A DNA stretch of 64,000 nt from Planctomycetaceae bacterium (GTDB taxonomy: Bacteria; Planctomycetota; Planctomycetia; Planctomycetales; Planctomycetaceae): positions 1-64,000 of the forward strand of contig JAKFUF010000147.1 in NCBI GenBank assembly GCA_021732845.1, in the 5' to 3' direction. Below, piece after piece: positions 1 through 9,148 of this stretch. The position numbers and the translations under genes were made by a program. A model generated the notes under the pieces. It was not told the DNA's origin and searched no databases. It saw nothing but the letters and a program-made list of their open reading frames with translations. The stretch's first letter is position 1; each line of letters opens with the position of its first letter.

Positions 1-1
1 G

Positions 2-529
2 CGGGCGGTGGCGGGGCTGGGGCGGATCGACATTCTGGTCAACAATGCCGGCAGCGGCACCCGGCATCCGCCCGAAGAGTTTCCCATGTCGGAATGGCGC
101 GAACTGATGGAAGTGCATCTGTTCTCGGCCTTCGACCTGGCGCAGCAGGCCGCCCCGCACATGCTGAAACGCGGACGCGGGAAAATCATCAACATCGGCT
201 CAATCATGAGCTACGAGGCGGGGTTGAACATCTCGTCGTACGCGGCAGCCAAACACGGCATCGCGGGGCTCACCAAGTCGCTGGCCGTCTCCTGGGGTGC
301 ACAGGGGATCAACGTGAACTGCATCGCCCCGGGCTACTTTGAAACAAACATCAATGTGTCGCTGCGGCATCACCCGGTGCGCGGCCCGCAGATCCTCGAC
401 CGCATCCCGTGCGGCCGCTGGGGCCAGCCGGAAGAGCTGGCTGGACTGGCGGTGTATCTGGCGTCGGATGCGTCGAACTATATGCACGGCAGTGTGGTGC
501 CGATTGATGGGGGCTGGCTGGCGCGGTAG
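2..529 (+). CDS. SDR-family NAD(P)-dependent oxidoreductase, 5' end missing
   Basis: The reading frame is already open at base 2, so the gene starts before the window. The first GTG (base 8) falls just before the NNAG motif, which normally sits near residue 90 of a short-chain dehydrogenase. The cofactor-binding TGxxxGxG half is therefore upstream. Visible landmarks are ILVNNAG, the catalytic Ser in INIGSIMS, and YAAAKHG carrying the catalytic Tyr and Lys. The C-terminus GSVVPIDGGWLAR is the usual SDR ending. Substrate cannot be told; 3-oxoacyl reductases and sugar/gluconate dehydrogenases share this pattern. The family call is firm, the specificity unknown. Confidence 0.9.
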   Translation, partial: RAVAGLGRIDILVNNAGSGTRHPPEEFPMSEWRELMEVHLFSAFDLAQQAAPHMLKRGRGKIINIGSIMSYEAGLNISSYAAAKHGIAGLTKSLAVSWGAQGINVNCIAPGYFETNINVSLRHHPVRGPQILDRIPCGRWGQPEELAGLAVYLASDASNYMHGSVVPIDGGWLAR

Positions 530-583
530 GTGCCGCAGGCAATTCGTTGCCGGAACTGCATCACTGGGAGAACCCCAAGGAAG

Positions 584-725
584 AATTTCAAATCTCAAAT
601 TTCAAATTTCACAGTGCGTTTGGCTTCGTCGCACTGTCGGCCGGAGACCCTGTTCCCTGGCGTGGCGGAAAACGCTCTCGAAAATGGCATTTTACTGTGA
701 AATTTGAAATCTGAAATTTGAAATT
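584..725. repeat. CAAATTT-type palindromic element, solo copy
   Basis: Two 32-base arms (584-615 and 694-725) are inverted copies matching at 30 of 32 positions. They end inward in CACAGT/ACTGTG and enclose about 78 bases of unrelated sequence. The same arms recur near 8.1, 28.0, 32.3, 41.1-41.4 and 45.6-45.7 kb. The copy ends 39 bases before the next gene, so its transcript hairpin would form in that gene's leader. No terminal repeat of the 32.2-kb copy type is visible here. Confidence 0.85.
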
Positions 726-764
726 CCACTGAAGCAGGAACTGCTTCTTGCGGACACCCCAAAC

Positions 765-1529
765 ATGAGTTTTGGAGCACGGGGCGACATGAAGATCACC
801 ACTGAAGATGTGCAGATTCAGGTCGATGGCAGCCCGATGCGGATGTTCGTGGCCGCGCCGGAGCCCACCGGGACGTATCCGGGGATCTTGTGCTATTCGG
901 ACATCTTCCAGCTCAGCGGGCCGATGCTGCGGGCCTGCGCCCGGCTGGCGGGCTATGGCTACGTCGTGGCTGCGCCCGAGATCTATCATCGCCGCGAGAA
1001 GCCGGGCACGGTGATCCCGTTCGACGATGCCGGCCGGACCTGTGGCTTGGACCATGCCTTGGCCACGCCCGTCGCCGACTTCGATGCCGATTGCCGGGCG
1101 GTGTTGGATTATCTCGCCAAGCACCCGCGTGTGGCTCAAGCCGCCCTGGGCGCGGCGGGATTCTGCATTGGCGGGCACCTGGCGTTTCGCGCGGCGCTGC
1201 AACCGGATGTGCGAGCCACGGCTTGCTTTTACCCCACGGGCGTGGACGTGGGAAAACTCGGGAAAGACGCCGACGCCGGCACGCTGCAACGGTTCAAGGA
1301 AATCAAGGGCGAACTGCTGCTGGTGTTTGGCACGTTTGATCCGCATGTTCCCGAGCCAAGCCGCGCGAAGATCGTGGGGGCGCTGGATTCAGCGGGCACC
1401 AAATACTCGACGCGGATGTACCCGGCCGAACACGCCTTCATGCGGGATGAAGGACCACGCTATGATCCGCTGTCGACAGACCTGGCCTTCGAGGCGATGA
1501 CATCCATGTTTCAGCGCGTCTTCGGCTGA
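765..1529 (+). CDS. dienelactone hydrolase family protein
   Basis: A 254-residue alpha/beta hydrolase of the dienelactone hydrolase family. The nucleophile elbow is GFCIGG with Cys134; the other triad members are Asp192 (FGTFDPH) and His223 (PAEHAF), which is the Cys-Asp-His triad of this family. There is no signal peptide, so it is probably cytoplasmic. An ATG at 789 gives a more conventional N-terminus (MKITTEDVQIQVDG), and the first eight residues may not be translated. It lies downstream of the SDR fragment on the same strand, separated by a palindromic repeat. The true substrate may be a lactone or ester other than dienelactone. Confidence 0.88.
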   Translation: MSFGARGDMKITTEDVQIQVDGSPMRMFVAAPEPTGTYPGILCYSDIFQLSGPMLRACARLAGYGYVVAAPEIYHRREKPGTVIPFDDAGRTCGLDHALATPVADFDADCRAVLDYLAKHPRVAQAALGAAGFCIGGHLAFRAALQPDVRATACFYPTGVDVGKLGKDADAGTLQRFKEIKGELLLVFGTFDPHVPEPSRAKIVGALDSAGTKYSTRMYPAEHAFMRDEGPRYDPLSTDLAFEAMTSMFQRVFG

Positions 1530-1647
1530 TCTCGGATCGAGCTAGAGAGGAGGGTGTAGACACTCGTGGTATGTTGCGCGGAGCCGGGACGATCAAGCAG
1601 CCAAATCTGCTGCCGCTGCACACACCCTACGGTTTGGACAAGCCGTG

Positions 1648-2106
1648 CTAATCGTCGGAGCCGGGCGCGGATTCATCTTCGGGCGGGCTGCGGCGTTTTT
1701 CCAGGGTGACCTTGTTCCCCAGATCGTTGTACTCGATGAGGGACATAAAGGCGCGCATCAGCATGATGCCGCGGCCGCAGGGACGTTCAAGGTTTTCTTC
1801 TGAAGTGGGGTCAGGAACGTCCTCAACGACGAACCCCTCACCTTGGTCCTCGATCTCCACCCGGATCATGTCCTGATCGACGTGGCAGTTGATGCGGACC
1901 GATTTTTCCGGGTCCATCTGGTTGCCATGCTTGATGGCGTTGACCAGCGCCTCTTCGAGGGCCAGCCGCATCCCGAACACATCCCGATCGGGAAACTGGC
2001 GCTGTTCCAGCAAACCGATGATCCGCTCCTGGACCTGCTGTCCGGCAGCCGTGTCGCTGGGGATCCAGACTTCAAAGTCTTCGACCATTATGGCGAGCGG
2101 TGGCAT
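1648..2106 (-). CDS. RsbW-like ATP-binding anti-sigma factor/serine kinase
   Basis: A 152-residue GHKL ATPase of the RsbW/SpoIIAB type. The N box is LALEEALVNAIKHGN, the G1 box DQGEGF and the G2 box GRGIMLM. The protein has no sensor or membrane part. In known systems such kinases bind a sigma factor or other target and phosphorylate a STAS-domain antagonist; the STAS partner is encoded 178 bases upstream on the same strand. A second Met at residue 7 (position 2088) could be the start. No sigma factor or PP2C phosphatase is nearby, so the regulated target is unknown. Confidence 0.87.
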   Translation of the reverse strand: MPPLAIMVEDFEVWIPSDTAAGQQVQERIIGLLEQRQFPDRDVFGMRLALEEALVNAIKHGNQMDPEKSVRINCHVDQDMIRVEIEDQGEGFVVEDVPDPTSEENLERPCGRGIMLMRAFMSLIEYNDLGNKVTLEKRRSPPEDESAPGSDD

Positions 2107-2284
2107 CTCGAACGGGACTCGGGCCAGTGGATTGACGGGCTCCCAAACGAGCCCGCCAAGTTGTCACACGTGTGGCGGATGGAGAGTGAGAGAGTGCATC
2201 GGTTCCAGATTCAATTGGCGGAGATTTCCGCAACTCGAAAGGTGCTGCGTGATGGCAGCTTGTGAAAGCTGCCTAAGCCACTGA

Positions 2285-2641
2285 CTAGAACCCTTCGAGG
2301 GCCTTTTCGCGGTTTTCCTTGATCTGGAACAACTTGTCCAGCCGGGTGATCTTGAACACTTCCAGAATGTCGGAGCGGATGCTGCAGAAGCGGAGCTTGC
2401 CGGAGATCCCCTTTACCTTCTTGTCCATCGTGATCAGCTTGCCGAGCGCGGCGCTGGAGAGGTACTCGACATTGGAGAAATCGAGCACGATCTTCATCCG
2501 GCGGTCTTCGTCGACCAGACTGAAAAGCTGGTTCCCGATGAGCTGGATGTTGCTTTCGTCCAGGATCTTCTTGTCCGTGAACTTGGCAACAGTCACATCG
2601 TTGACTTCGTCGACTTCAATGCGGCGGGTTCCGGCTGCCAT
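2285..2641 (-). CDS. STAS-domain anti-sigma factor antagonist (RsbV-like)
   Basis: A 118-residue single STAS domain. The frame stays open much further upstream, but similarity to the family begins at MAAGTRRIEVDEV, so that Met is taken as the start. The region FSNVEYLSSAALGKL holds the serine expected to be phosphorylated by an RsbW-type kinase. It precedes the RsbW-like gene on the same strand, which fits a partner-switch module in which unphosphorylated antagonist releases the kinase's target. Confidence 0.85.
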   Translation of the reverse strand: MAAGTRRIEVDEVNDVTVAKFTDKKILDESNIQLIGNQLFSLVDEDRRMKIVLDFSNVEYLSSAALGKLITMDKKVKGISGKLRFCSIRSDILEVFKITRLDKLFQIKENREKALEGF

Positions 2642-3165
2642 CGTTTCATCCAATCCAGAGGAACTCGACGTTGAGAGAGATCCAGACAGATATGTATTTC
2701 GAAATGAATTCCGCCCAGCATCAATTCTCGAGGAATTCAATGCGAGCAGGAAACTTGTCGGCAAAGACGCGTTTGATGAAATTCGATCATCCAGCTTTCT
2801 CAAACCACTGTCAAGCCTCATCACGCTAACGAGTTCCCCATTCCCGCTGACGACGTTCGGCTCGCGACGGTTTGGCGAACTAGGAAGCCTGCGAGGATGG
2901 GAACTGCTTCCTTTCGTAGGATTAAACCGTGGGAGCAGGTTCAACCTTCGAGGATGCGATGGCCACTGGGGGGCCACCCGGCACGGAGAGGCTGAAACCC
3001 TCGTCGGACTTTTTCCGCAGCGCGCCGGCTTCACGGAAACGGGGATTTGGCCCAACCCAAACGAGTTCTTCAGCACGCGATCGGGTCGTGCCATGCAGCA
3101 AGATCATCGCAAGTCCTTATGGCTTGCGGTTCGCGCGTGGCACACCTCAACCCACTTGATTCACG
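2642..3165. other. 524-base intergenic region, no gene seen
   Basis: This stretch lies upstream of the STAS gene and downstream of the PLP-enzyme gene, both on the minus strand. Reading frames here are the untranslated N-terminal extension of the STAS frame or shadows without family features. The sequence is somewhat richer in A and T than its surroundings and probably holds the promoter of the partner-switch pair. No convincing operator, repeat or RNA structure was recognised. Confidence 0.5.
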
Positions 3166-4320
3166 CTATTGGATCTTCCCGCGCCCCTGAATCGGCCAGA
3201 CGACCTCCAGCCGGTCATTCCGGAAACCGTAGAAATCGTCGTGCAGCACTGTGGTGAAATCGCCGTAGCCGATCACCAATTCGACCTTGTCGCCGATTTT
3301 CAAATCCTGCGACTTGGGGCCGAGCGTCAGCTCGCAATGTTCAGCGGACAGTCGCTTGATCGTGGCGTCTTCCAGTCCGACCACCACCGGCAGGGCGACA
3401 TCGGGGTTCATCGTTTTGCGTCCGGAATCGAGAACCGCCCGTTCCAGTGTGGGCCGGCTCACGACGGTGGCCAGCACGGTCAGGGCGTATTCCAGGTTGG
3501 GCACGCCGCATTTGTGACGGTAGAACGGATCCATGAAGATCCCGCCTCCCGCCTGCATTTCCGTGATTCCCGGACAGCCGACCGTGATATAGATCGATCC
3601 GGTGCCACCGGCGGAGACGATGTCGCAGCACAGGCCCGATTTGAGCAACTGGTCGCGGCAGCCGACTAGCACGCCCATCGCCTCGCGGATTTTGCCTTCC
3701 TTCTCCTTCGGATCCTCGATCGTGAGCAGGTGCCCCTCGTAGCCCATGATGCCCGCGAGTTTGAGGCCGGGCAGCTTGTCGATCGCCTGGGCCAACTGCA
3801 GAGTGTCCTGACCCGGCCGCGTGCCGACGCGGTCCAGGCCGATGTTGACTTCGACGATGACACGGACGGTCACACCCAGTTTTTGGCAGATCGCCGAGAG
3901 TGGCTCGACCTGGGCATAATGATCGCAGGCGATGACCGGGTCGGCCCAGCGGCGCAGGGCGGCCACCCGTTCCCATTTGCGCTGCCCGACAATCATGTTG
4001 GCAATCAGAATGTCGGTCACACCGCCGGCAGCCATGACTTCGGCTTCGGAGACCTTGGCGCAGGTCACGCCGATGGCACCCGCCGCGATTTCCTTGAGGG
4101 CGATGGCCGGCGTTTTGTGGCACTTTTCATGGGGCCGCCACTGCATGCCATGCGCTTTGCAGAGCTGCGCCATCTTCTCAATATTGGCCTCCATGCGGTC
4201 CAGGTCGATGCAGAGGATCGGCGTGTCCAGTTCTTTCTTCGACGTACCGATCAGCGACAGTGGCACAATGAGGGTTCCCGGCGGTGAGGAGAGTGAGGCA
4301 GGTCGTCCGAACAACATCAA
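3166..4320 (-). CDS. D-threonine aldolase / D-serine dehydratase-like PLP enzyme (DSD1 family)
   Basis: A 384-residue fold-type III (alanine racemase-like) PLP enzyme. The RPHEKCHKTP motif near residue 62 carries the lysine expected to bind PLP. A GYEGHLL segment and the C-terminal GYGDFTTVLHDDFYGF metal-binding region are typical of D-threonine aldolases and D-serine dehydratases. Family members cleave or dehydrate D-3-hydroxyamino acids. The first 25 or so residues look unconserved, and a GTG start shortly before GTSKKELDTPILC is possible. Which D-amino acid is used cannot be told. Confidence 0.87.
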   Translation of the reverse strand: MMLFGRPASLSSPPGTLIVPLSLIGTSKKELDTPILCIDLDRMEANIEKMAQLCKAHGMQWRPHEKCHKTPAIALKEIAAGAIGVTCAKVSEAEVMAAGGVTDILIANMIVGQRKWERVAALRRWADPVIACDHYAQVEPLSAICQKLGVTVRVIVEVNIGLDRVGTRPGQDTLQLAQAIDKLPGLKLAGIMGYEGHLLTIEDPKEKEGKIREAMGVLVGCRDQLLKSGLCCDIVSAGGTGSIYITVGCPGITEMQAGGGIFMDPFYRHKCGVPNLEYALTVLATVVSRPTLERAVLDSGRKTMNPDVALPVVVGLEDATIKRLSAEHCELTLGPKSQDLKIGDKVELVIGYGDFTTVLHDDFYGFRNDRLEVVWPIQGRGKIQ

Positions 4321-4412
4321 CGGTGGTTGCTGCGTCGCAAGTTAATGGATGCGTTGGTCAAGCGAAAGTGTCGTGGCGACTTGGCCGGCTGAAATTTGCT
4401 GGCCGGGAGACT

Positions 4413-4532
4413 GAGGATGCAATTGGACAGGATGCAAAAAGATTGAAAAGGATGTGACAGGATGTTGCGCTGGAAGCAAGCGGAAACGCATCCTCTGTCA
4501 TCCTTTTTCATCCTCTTTTATCCTGTTCATTC
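4413..4532. repeat. GGATG-rich imperfect palindrome
   Basis: Sequence on the left (about 4424-4476) built from AGGATG and GACAGGATG units returns inverted on the right (about 4489-4532) as CATCCTCTGTCATCC and CATCCTCTTTTATCC. Together they form imperfect arms of about 45 bases around a short loop. It fills most of the 369-base gap upstream of the DUF1080 gene. No other copy was seen in this window. Confidence 0.65.
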
Positions 4533-4689
4533 TTCTTGATGGGTTTGCATTTCCAGACAATCTCCGGTCCCCAAAATCCGTGGCGGTCAGGAAATTTCTC
4601 ATCCGCTACGCTACGATGCGACCTAACTGAAGCACTGTCGGCAGACAGCTCCCCAATCATGCGGTCCCCAAGCTACGTGGAAAGCTCCC

Positions 4690-5430
4690 ATGCGTCGTTG
4701 TGTCATGGCACTCGGTCTGGCGGTATTGTCCGGCCTCTCTTTGGCCGCAGTGTTCGTCGAAGAATACAAAAGCGGCATCGTCTGGCCGGAACCGGCCGTT
4801 GTCGATCCTGGACCGGCAGGGGGACCTCCGTCCGATGCGACGGTGCTGTTCAACGGCAAGGACTTGTCACAGTGGCAGAACGGCGACAAATGGGAGATCA
4901 AAGACGGCGTGGCGATCCCCCGTGAGACCGGGATTCAAACCAAGGAAGAGTTTGGCGACTGCCAGATCCATCTGGAATGGGCCACGCCAGCGGTGGTGAG
5001 CGGCAATGGTCAGGGCCGCGGCAACAGCGGTGTGTACCTGATGGGCCGCTATGAAGTGCAGGTTCTGGACTCTTACGAGAACCCGACCTATTTCGACGGC
5101 CAGGCCGGGTCGCTGTACAAGCAGTCTCCGCCGATGGTCAACGTCTGCCGCAAACCAGGGGAATGGCAGACGTATGACATCCTCTTCACGGCACCCCGCT
5201 TTGCCGAAGGCAAATTGGTCACGCCGGGGTATGTCACTGTGCTCCAAAACGGCGTCTGTGTTCAAAATCACTATGAATTGAAGGGCGGGACATTCTACGA
5301 CCGGCCGCCGGCGTATGAGCCACATGGCGAGAAGGGTCCGATTCACCTGCAGTTTCATGGCAATCCGGTCCAGTTCCGCAACATCTGGATTCGCGAACTT
5401 AAGCCACTGGTGGGGAAGAAACCTGAGTGA
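4690..5430 (+). CDS. secreted DUF1080 (3-keto-disaccharide hydrolase family) protein
   Basis: A 246-residue protein with an N-terminal signal peptide ([20 protein letters not shown]). The DUF1080 concanavalin-like domain is recognisable from [34 protein letters not shown], the [10 protein letters not shown] segment and [18 protein letters not shown] near the end. Members are exported glycan-active proteins, some shown to hydrolyse 3-keto-sugars, and are strongly expanded in Planctomycetes. It probably acts in the periplasm or at the cell surface on carbohydrate. Confidence 0.9.
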   Translation: MRRCVMALGLAVLSGLSLAAVFVEEYKSGIVWPEPAVVDPGPAGGPPSDATVLFNGKDLSQWQNGDKWEIKDGVAIPRETGIQTKEEFGDCQIHLEWATPAVVSGNGQGRGNSGVYLMGRYEVQVLDSYENPTYFDGQAGSLYKQSPPMVNVCRKPGEWQTYDILFTAPRFAEGKLVTPGYVTVLQNGVCVQNHYELKGGTFYDRPPAYEPHGEKGPIHLQFHGNPVQFRNIWIRELKPLVGKKPE

Positions 5431-5582
5431 GCAAACGCCCAGCCGGAACGAAGACGGATTGACAATCCGGTGAGCGTGTCACTAATCATCATGGTTGGCA
5501 ACAGCAGCGGCGTGCATGCTTTGCGCCGTGGGTTGGGACGCGGTTGTCCGTGGACCTGTGAGTCGCGAGTTGAAGGGCCAAC

Positions 5583-6665
5583 ATGAGTTTTCGCAGTTGG
5601 TGTCTGTGGGGGATGCTGGGCCTGGCCTGTTGGGGCCTGGCCGGGTGCGGAGGCGGCAGGACGGCTGAGACCGTCGATGAGGAGGGCGAACCGTCTGAAG
5701 AGGTGGCCGAGGGCGAGGAGACTGCCGGTGCGGAATCCCCGTCGCGACCCGCGCGCCGACCCGCGAAGAAGCCCAAGGCGGTGCCGAACCTGGCAGGCAT
5801 TCCGCTGAACGCCTTCGGAGAACTTCCGGCGGGCAAGCCGGGTGCGGCGACCGTCGCCGCAGCCACGCCTGCGGCGAAACCAGCCGCGATGTCCGCCGAA
5901 ACCCCGATGGAGAAACCCGCCGAAACCGAGAAGCCCGCGGCAGCAGCCCCCGCCGGAACTTCCGACTGGGCGGCGTTGATGAGCGGCGATGAAGTGAATG
6001 AAGAGGTCAAGCAGATCAAGTTGCGGCTCACCGGATCGCTCAAGAATGTCGGTCAGTACAACACAACTTTCAAGGATGTCATCCAACCCGATGGAGCGGT
6101 CCTGGTGGCCCTGGCGTGGGCCATGACGGACGGGCATCCCGACAACGTGACCTGGAAGCCCAAGGCCAAGTTCGTCCGCGATGTGGCCGGCGAGATGGTC
6201 AAGGCCGCGAAGGCTCCGGCGCAGGCGAACTATACGCCGACCAATGAAGCCTGGGAAAAACTCCAGGCGCTGCTGTCGGGAAATGATCCGGCGGGCCTCC
6301 CGGACTCAGCGGACAAGGTCCCGCTCAGCGAAGCCGTGAACCGCGGCCCGCTGATGCGGCGGATGGAGAAGAGCTTTGAGTACATGTCCAAGAATATCAA
6401 GACCGCCGACGGCCTGAAGAAGGAGAAGGAGCAGGTGATTCACGAGGCATCTCTCCTTGGGGCGTTGACGAAGGCAGTTGCGGCCGATGGTTACACCTCG
6501 ACTGATGAGGATGAGTACAAGGGGTTTGTGAAAGAGTTGATCGACGCCAGCATGGCTGTGGTCGGGGCCGCCAAGCAGGATGATTTTTCAGCATTCAGTG
6601 AAGCCATCAACAAGGCGAAGAACTCCTGCGACAAGTGTCATGTTGATTACCGGACAGGAGGCTGA
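5583..6665 (+). CDS. cytochrome c'-like lipoprotein, copy 1
   Basis: A 360-residue protein with a lipoprotein signal (lipobox LAGC at residues 19-22), then about 110 residues of low-complexity Glu/Ala/Pro-rich linker, then a mostly helical domain. The only heme motif, CDKCH, lies 12 residues from the C-terminus, as in cytochrome c' four-helix proteins, where CxxCH is also at the end. It is the upstream member of a tandem pair; the next gene starts 3 bases after its stop. The likely role is periplasmic heme binding or electron transfer. The cytochrome c' assignment is inferred from layout rather than close sequence match. Confidence 0.78.
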   Translation: MSFRSWCLWGMLGLACWGLAGCGGGRTAETVDEEGEPSEEVAEGEETAGAESPSRPARRPAKKPKAVPNLAGIPLNAFGELPAGKPGAATVAAATPAAKPAAMSAETPMEKPAETEKPAAAAPAGTSDWAALMSGDEVNEEVKQIKLRLTGSLKNVGQYNTTFKDVIQPDGAVLVALAWAMTDGHPDNVTWKPKAKFVRDVAGEMVKAAKAPAQANYTPTNEAWEKLQALLSGNDPAGLPDSADKVPLSEAVNRGPLMRRMEKSFEYMSKNIKTADGLKKEKEQVIHEASLLGALTKAVAADGYTSTDEDEYKGFVKELIDASMAVVGAAKQDDFSAFSEAINKAKNSCDKCHVDYRTGG

Positions 6666-6668
6666 CCG

Positions 6669-7754
6669 ATGCTGAACCGCCATCCCCCGTACTGGCTGCC
6701 GATGCTTTTGGCGGCGGCCTTGACTCTCACCTGGCAATGCGGGTGCCAATCCTCGACCTCGACCGACGAAGCCGAGGAGGGTGCCGTTGAACAGCCGGCC
6801 GCCAAGCGCTCAAAGTCGACAGCCAAGTCGCGAAAAACCAGCGGCGAGGCGGCGGTTGCCAGCACCACTCCTGGGAAGTCGCTGACCCCGGACGATGTCT
6901 GGTTCCCGGACCCGATCAAGGTGGCTCTGGACAAATCGCCCCTGGGTGGGGCCTCAACGGCTGCGGCCGCTTCCGGCACGCCGGAAGCTTCGGTTAAGCC
7001 CCCCGAGATGTCTGCCGACAAGCCCAAACCCGACGCACCCACGGAGGGTGGTGCCAGCAAACCCGGTGGCTGGGATCTTGTGACGGCCGATGTGGTCACT
7101 GTCGAAGTCAAGCAGGTCAAGACGCGGATGGCGGACTCGCTGTCCAACGTCAACAAGTACAATGGGCAGTACAAGAAAAATATCCGGATGGATGCCTCGG
7201 TCCTGGCTGCGATCGCCACCATTGTGGGCACGAAAAATGATGGCGCGAGTTGGAAGGGAGACGCGAAATATGTCCGCGATCTCTCCGCCAATGTGATCAA
7301 AGAGGCCAGCGGCTTGGAGAAGAAACATTACGATGCGACCAAGACCGCCTGGGAGGATCTCGACGGTCTGCTGTCGGGAAACAAGCCCGCCAAGCTACCC
7401 GATTCTGCCCCCGAAGTGCCCTTCAGCGAGACCGTCAACCGTGGCGGGGCGATGCTGCGAATGGACAAGGCCTACGAACTGTTGAAGCAGTTCAGCACAG
7501 CGGACGCCCTCAAGAAAAATCAGGAAATGGCGCTCCACGAAGCCGCGATCCTCGCCGTCCTCACCAAAGTCGTGGCTTCCCCGGGCTATCCGGACATCGA
7601 AGAAGAAGACTACCAGAAAATCGCCACCGCGATGGAGCAGTACAGCGCGGAGGCGATGACCGCCGCCAAAGAACAAAACTTCGCCGCCTACGGCGATGCC
7701 CTCTCCCGCATGGGAAAATCCTGCACCGAATGCCACACGAACTACAAGGGATGA
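6669..7754 (+). CDS. cytochrome c'-like lipoprotein, copy 2
   Basis: A 361-residue paralogue of the preceding gene, almost certainly co-transcribed and translationally linked (3-base gap). It has a lipoprotein signal with QCGC, a Ser/Ala/Pro-rich linker, and a helical domain ending in CTECHTNYKG. Shared blocks include VKQ(I/V)K, LLSGN.PA.LPDSA..VP and the C-terminal heme motif, showing tandem duplication followed by considerable divergence. The linker is the least conserved part. A heme protein of the outer periplasm is likely; partners are unknown. Confidence 0.78.
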   Translation: MLNRHPPYWLPMLLAAALTLTWQCGCQSSTSTDEAEEGAVEQPAAKRSKSTAKSRKTSGEAAVASTTPGKSLTPDDVWFPDPIKVALDKSPLGGASTAAAASGTPEASVKPPEMSADKPKPDAPTEGGASKPGGWDLVTADVVTVEVKQVKTRMADSLSNVNKYNGQYKKNIRMDASVLAAIATIVGTKNDGASWKGDAKYVRDLSANVIKEASGLEKKHYDATKTAWEDLDGLLSGNKPAKLPDSAPEVPFSETVNRGGAMLRMDKAYELLKQFSTADALKKNQEMALHEAAILAVLTKVVASPGYPDIEEEDYQKIATAMEQYSAEAMTAAKEQNFAAYGDALSRMGKSCTECHTNYKG

Positions 7755-7775
7755 TGCGATCCGAGAGCGTTGGAA

Positions 7776-8022
7776 GGACCGGACAAAGAATAAAGCACGC
7801 TTCAAGATGCTGACCGAAGGCCGGTCTAAGGCAACGAAAAGGGGAACCACGAATTTTCACGAATAAGGCGAATGTCACGAATGGCAACGAGCAGGATTCC
7901 ATCGCCCGCGAAGCCATGCCGGTTGATGATTCGTGAAATTCGTGAAATTCGTAAGATTCGTGAAAATTCGTGGTTAATTGATGACCGTACGAGTTCCGCA
8001 CGGTCCGCTTTGTCAGCCACGT
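7776..8022 (+). mobile_element. truncated copy of the GGACCGGACAAAG element
   Basis: The left end GGACCGGACAAAGAATAA and the following 40 bases match the elements at 11068 and 32104-32662. The internal palindrome (7845-7975, arms containing AACCACGAATTTTCACGAAT) is also shared. Similarity fades near 8022, and no right terminal repeat or flanking TAA is found, so this copy appears to have lost its right end. The right boundary is approximate. Confidence 0.7.
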
Positions 8023-8075
8023 GCATGCCGATCTGCCGGAGGGTTTCGTCATTCAAATGTTGCCAAAAACTTTTT

Positions 8076-8107
8076 ACTGTGAAATTTGAAATCTGAAATT
8101 TGAAATT
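8076..8107. repeat. half copy of the CAAATTT palindrome
   Basis: Only the right arm (ACTGTGAAATTTGAAATC and onward, 32 bases) is present, identical to the right arm at 694-725. No left arm is visible in the preceding bases. It sits 37 bases before the protease start codon, next to the truncated element at 7776-8022. Confidence 0.75.
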
Positions 8108-8143
8108 TCACCGAACAATGCCCCGCTCACGGAAAACCTTCAC

Positions 8144-9076
8144 ATGCCGCGTTGCCTCCGCTCCCTCGGCTTCGCCGTCCTGATCCTTGCCTGCGGCGCG
8201 CTGCGGGCGGACATCATCGAGCTCAAGACCGGCCAGAAGATCGAGGGCGAGGTGCTCAAGGAGGCCGGCGGCGAATTGGTAATCGACCTGGGGGTGGACA
8301 TTGTCCGCATCCCGCAGAACCAGATCAAAACCCGCACCTCCGCCAAGCCTGGCGAGGCGGAGGCCAAGCCGGCCAGCGATGAGTTCTACCAGACGGCCGA
8401 TCTGCCGTTCCGCACCGTCAAAGAGCTGACCCAGAAGTTTGGCGAAGGTGTGGTGCTGGTGCAGACCCCCAGCGGCCTGGGGTCGGGCTTCATCATCAAC
8501 GACAAGGGCTATTGCGTCACGAATTATCACGTGGTGGAACAGGAGACGCGGATCGCGGTCACGATCTACCACCAGGGCGAAAGCGAATTCGTGCGGCGGC
8601 GGATCGACTCGGTGAAAATCATCGCCCTCAATCCGTTCTTCGACCTGGCACTGCTCCAAATTCCCAAGCAGGACGACCTGAAGTTTCAGCCGGTCCCGCT
8701 GGCCAAAAAGAATGACCTGCGCGAAGGCGATGAGGTCTTCGCCATCGGCAATCCGCTGGGGCTCGAACGCTCAGTTTCGCAGGGAATCATCGGAACGCGA
8801 AACCGGAACTTTAGCGGGATGGTATATATCCAGACGACGGCCGAGATCAATCCGGGGAACAGCGGCGGACCGCTGTTCAATCTGCGGGGCGAAGTGGTGG
8901 GTGTGACGAACATGAAGCTCAGGGCCGCCGAGGGGTTGGGGTTTGCCATCCCGGTGACCTACCTGAAGACCTTCATCGAAAACCGCGATGCCTTTGCCTT
9001 TGACAAGAACAACCCCAACACCGGCTTCCGCTACATCGACCCGCCCCGGCGGAAAAATTTCAGCCCCGCGAAGTGA
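8144..9076 (+). CDS. secreted S1C trypsin-like serine protease without PDZ domain
   Basis: A 310-residue exported protease with a signal peptide up to about residue 22. An N-terminal segment ([16 protein letters not shown], residues 23-64) forms a small beta domain seen in planctomycete secreted proteins. The HtrA/Deg-type catalytic domain follows: His129 in TNYHVV, Asp167 in FFDLALL and Ser240 in GNSGGPL. Unlike DegP or DegS it stops after the protease domain and has no PDZ module, so peptide sensing by PDZ is absent. It probably works in periplasmic protein quality control or processing. The next gene lies 72 bases downstream on the same strand. Confidence 0.9.
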   Translation: MPRCLRSLGFAVLILACGALRADIIELKTGQKIEGEVLKEAGGELVIDLGVDIVRIPQNQIKTRTSAKPGEAEAKPASDEFYQTADLPFRTVKELTQKFGEGVVLVQTPSGLGSGFIINDKGYCVTNYHVVEQETRIAVTIYHQGESEFVRRRIDSVKIIALNPFFDLALLQIPKQDDLKFQPVPLAKKNDLREGDEVFAIGNPLGLERSVSQGIIGTRNRNFSGMVYIQTTAEINPGNSGGPLFNLRGEVVGVTNMKLRAAEGLGFAIPVTYLKTFIENRDAFAFDKNNPNTGFRYIDPPRRKNFSPAK

Positions 9077-9148
9077 CGCCGAAAATACTCCAATGGCAAT
9101 CGGCCGCAATTGGCGGATGTCATGCCTCCTGTCCCTGAAAGGTGTCTC

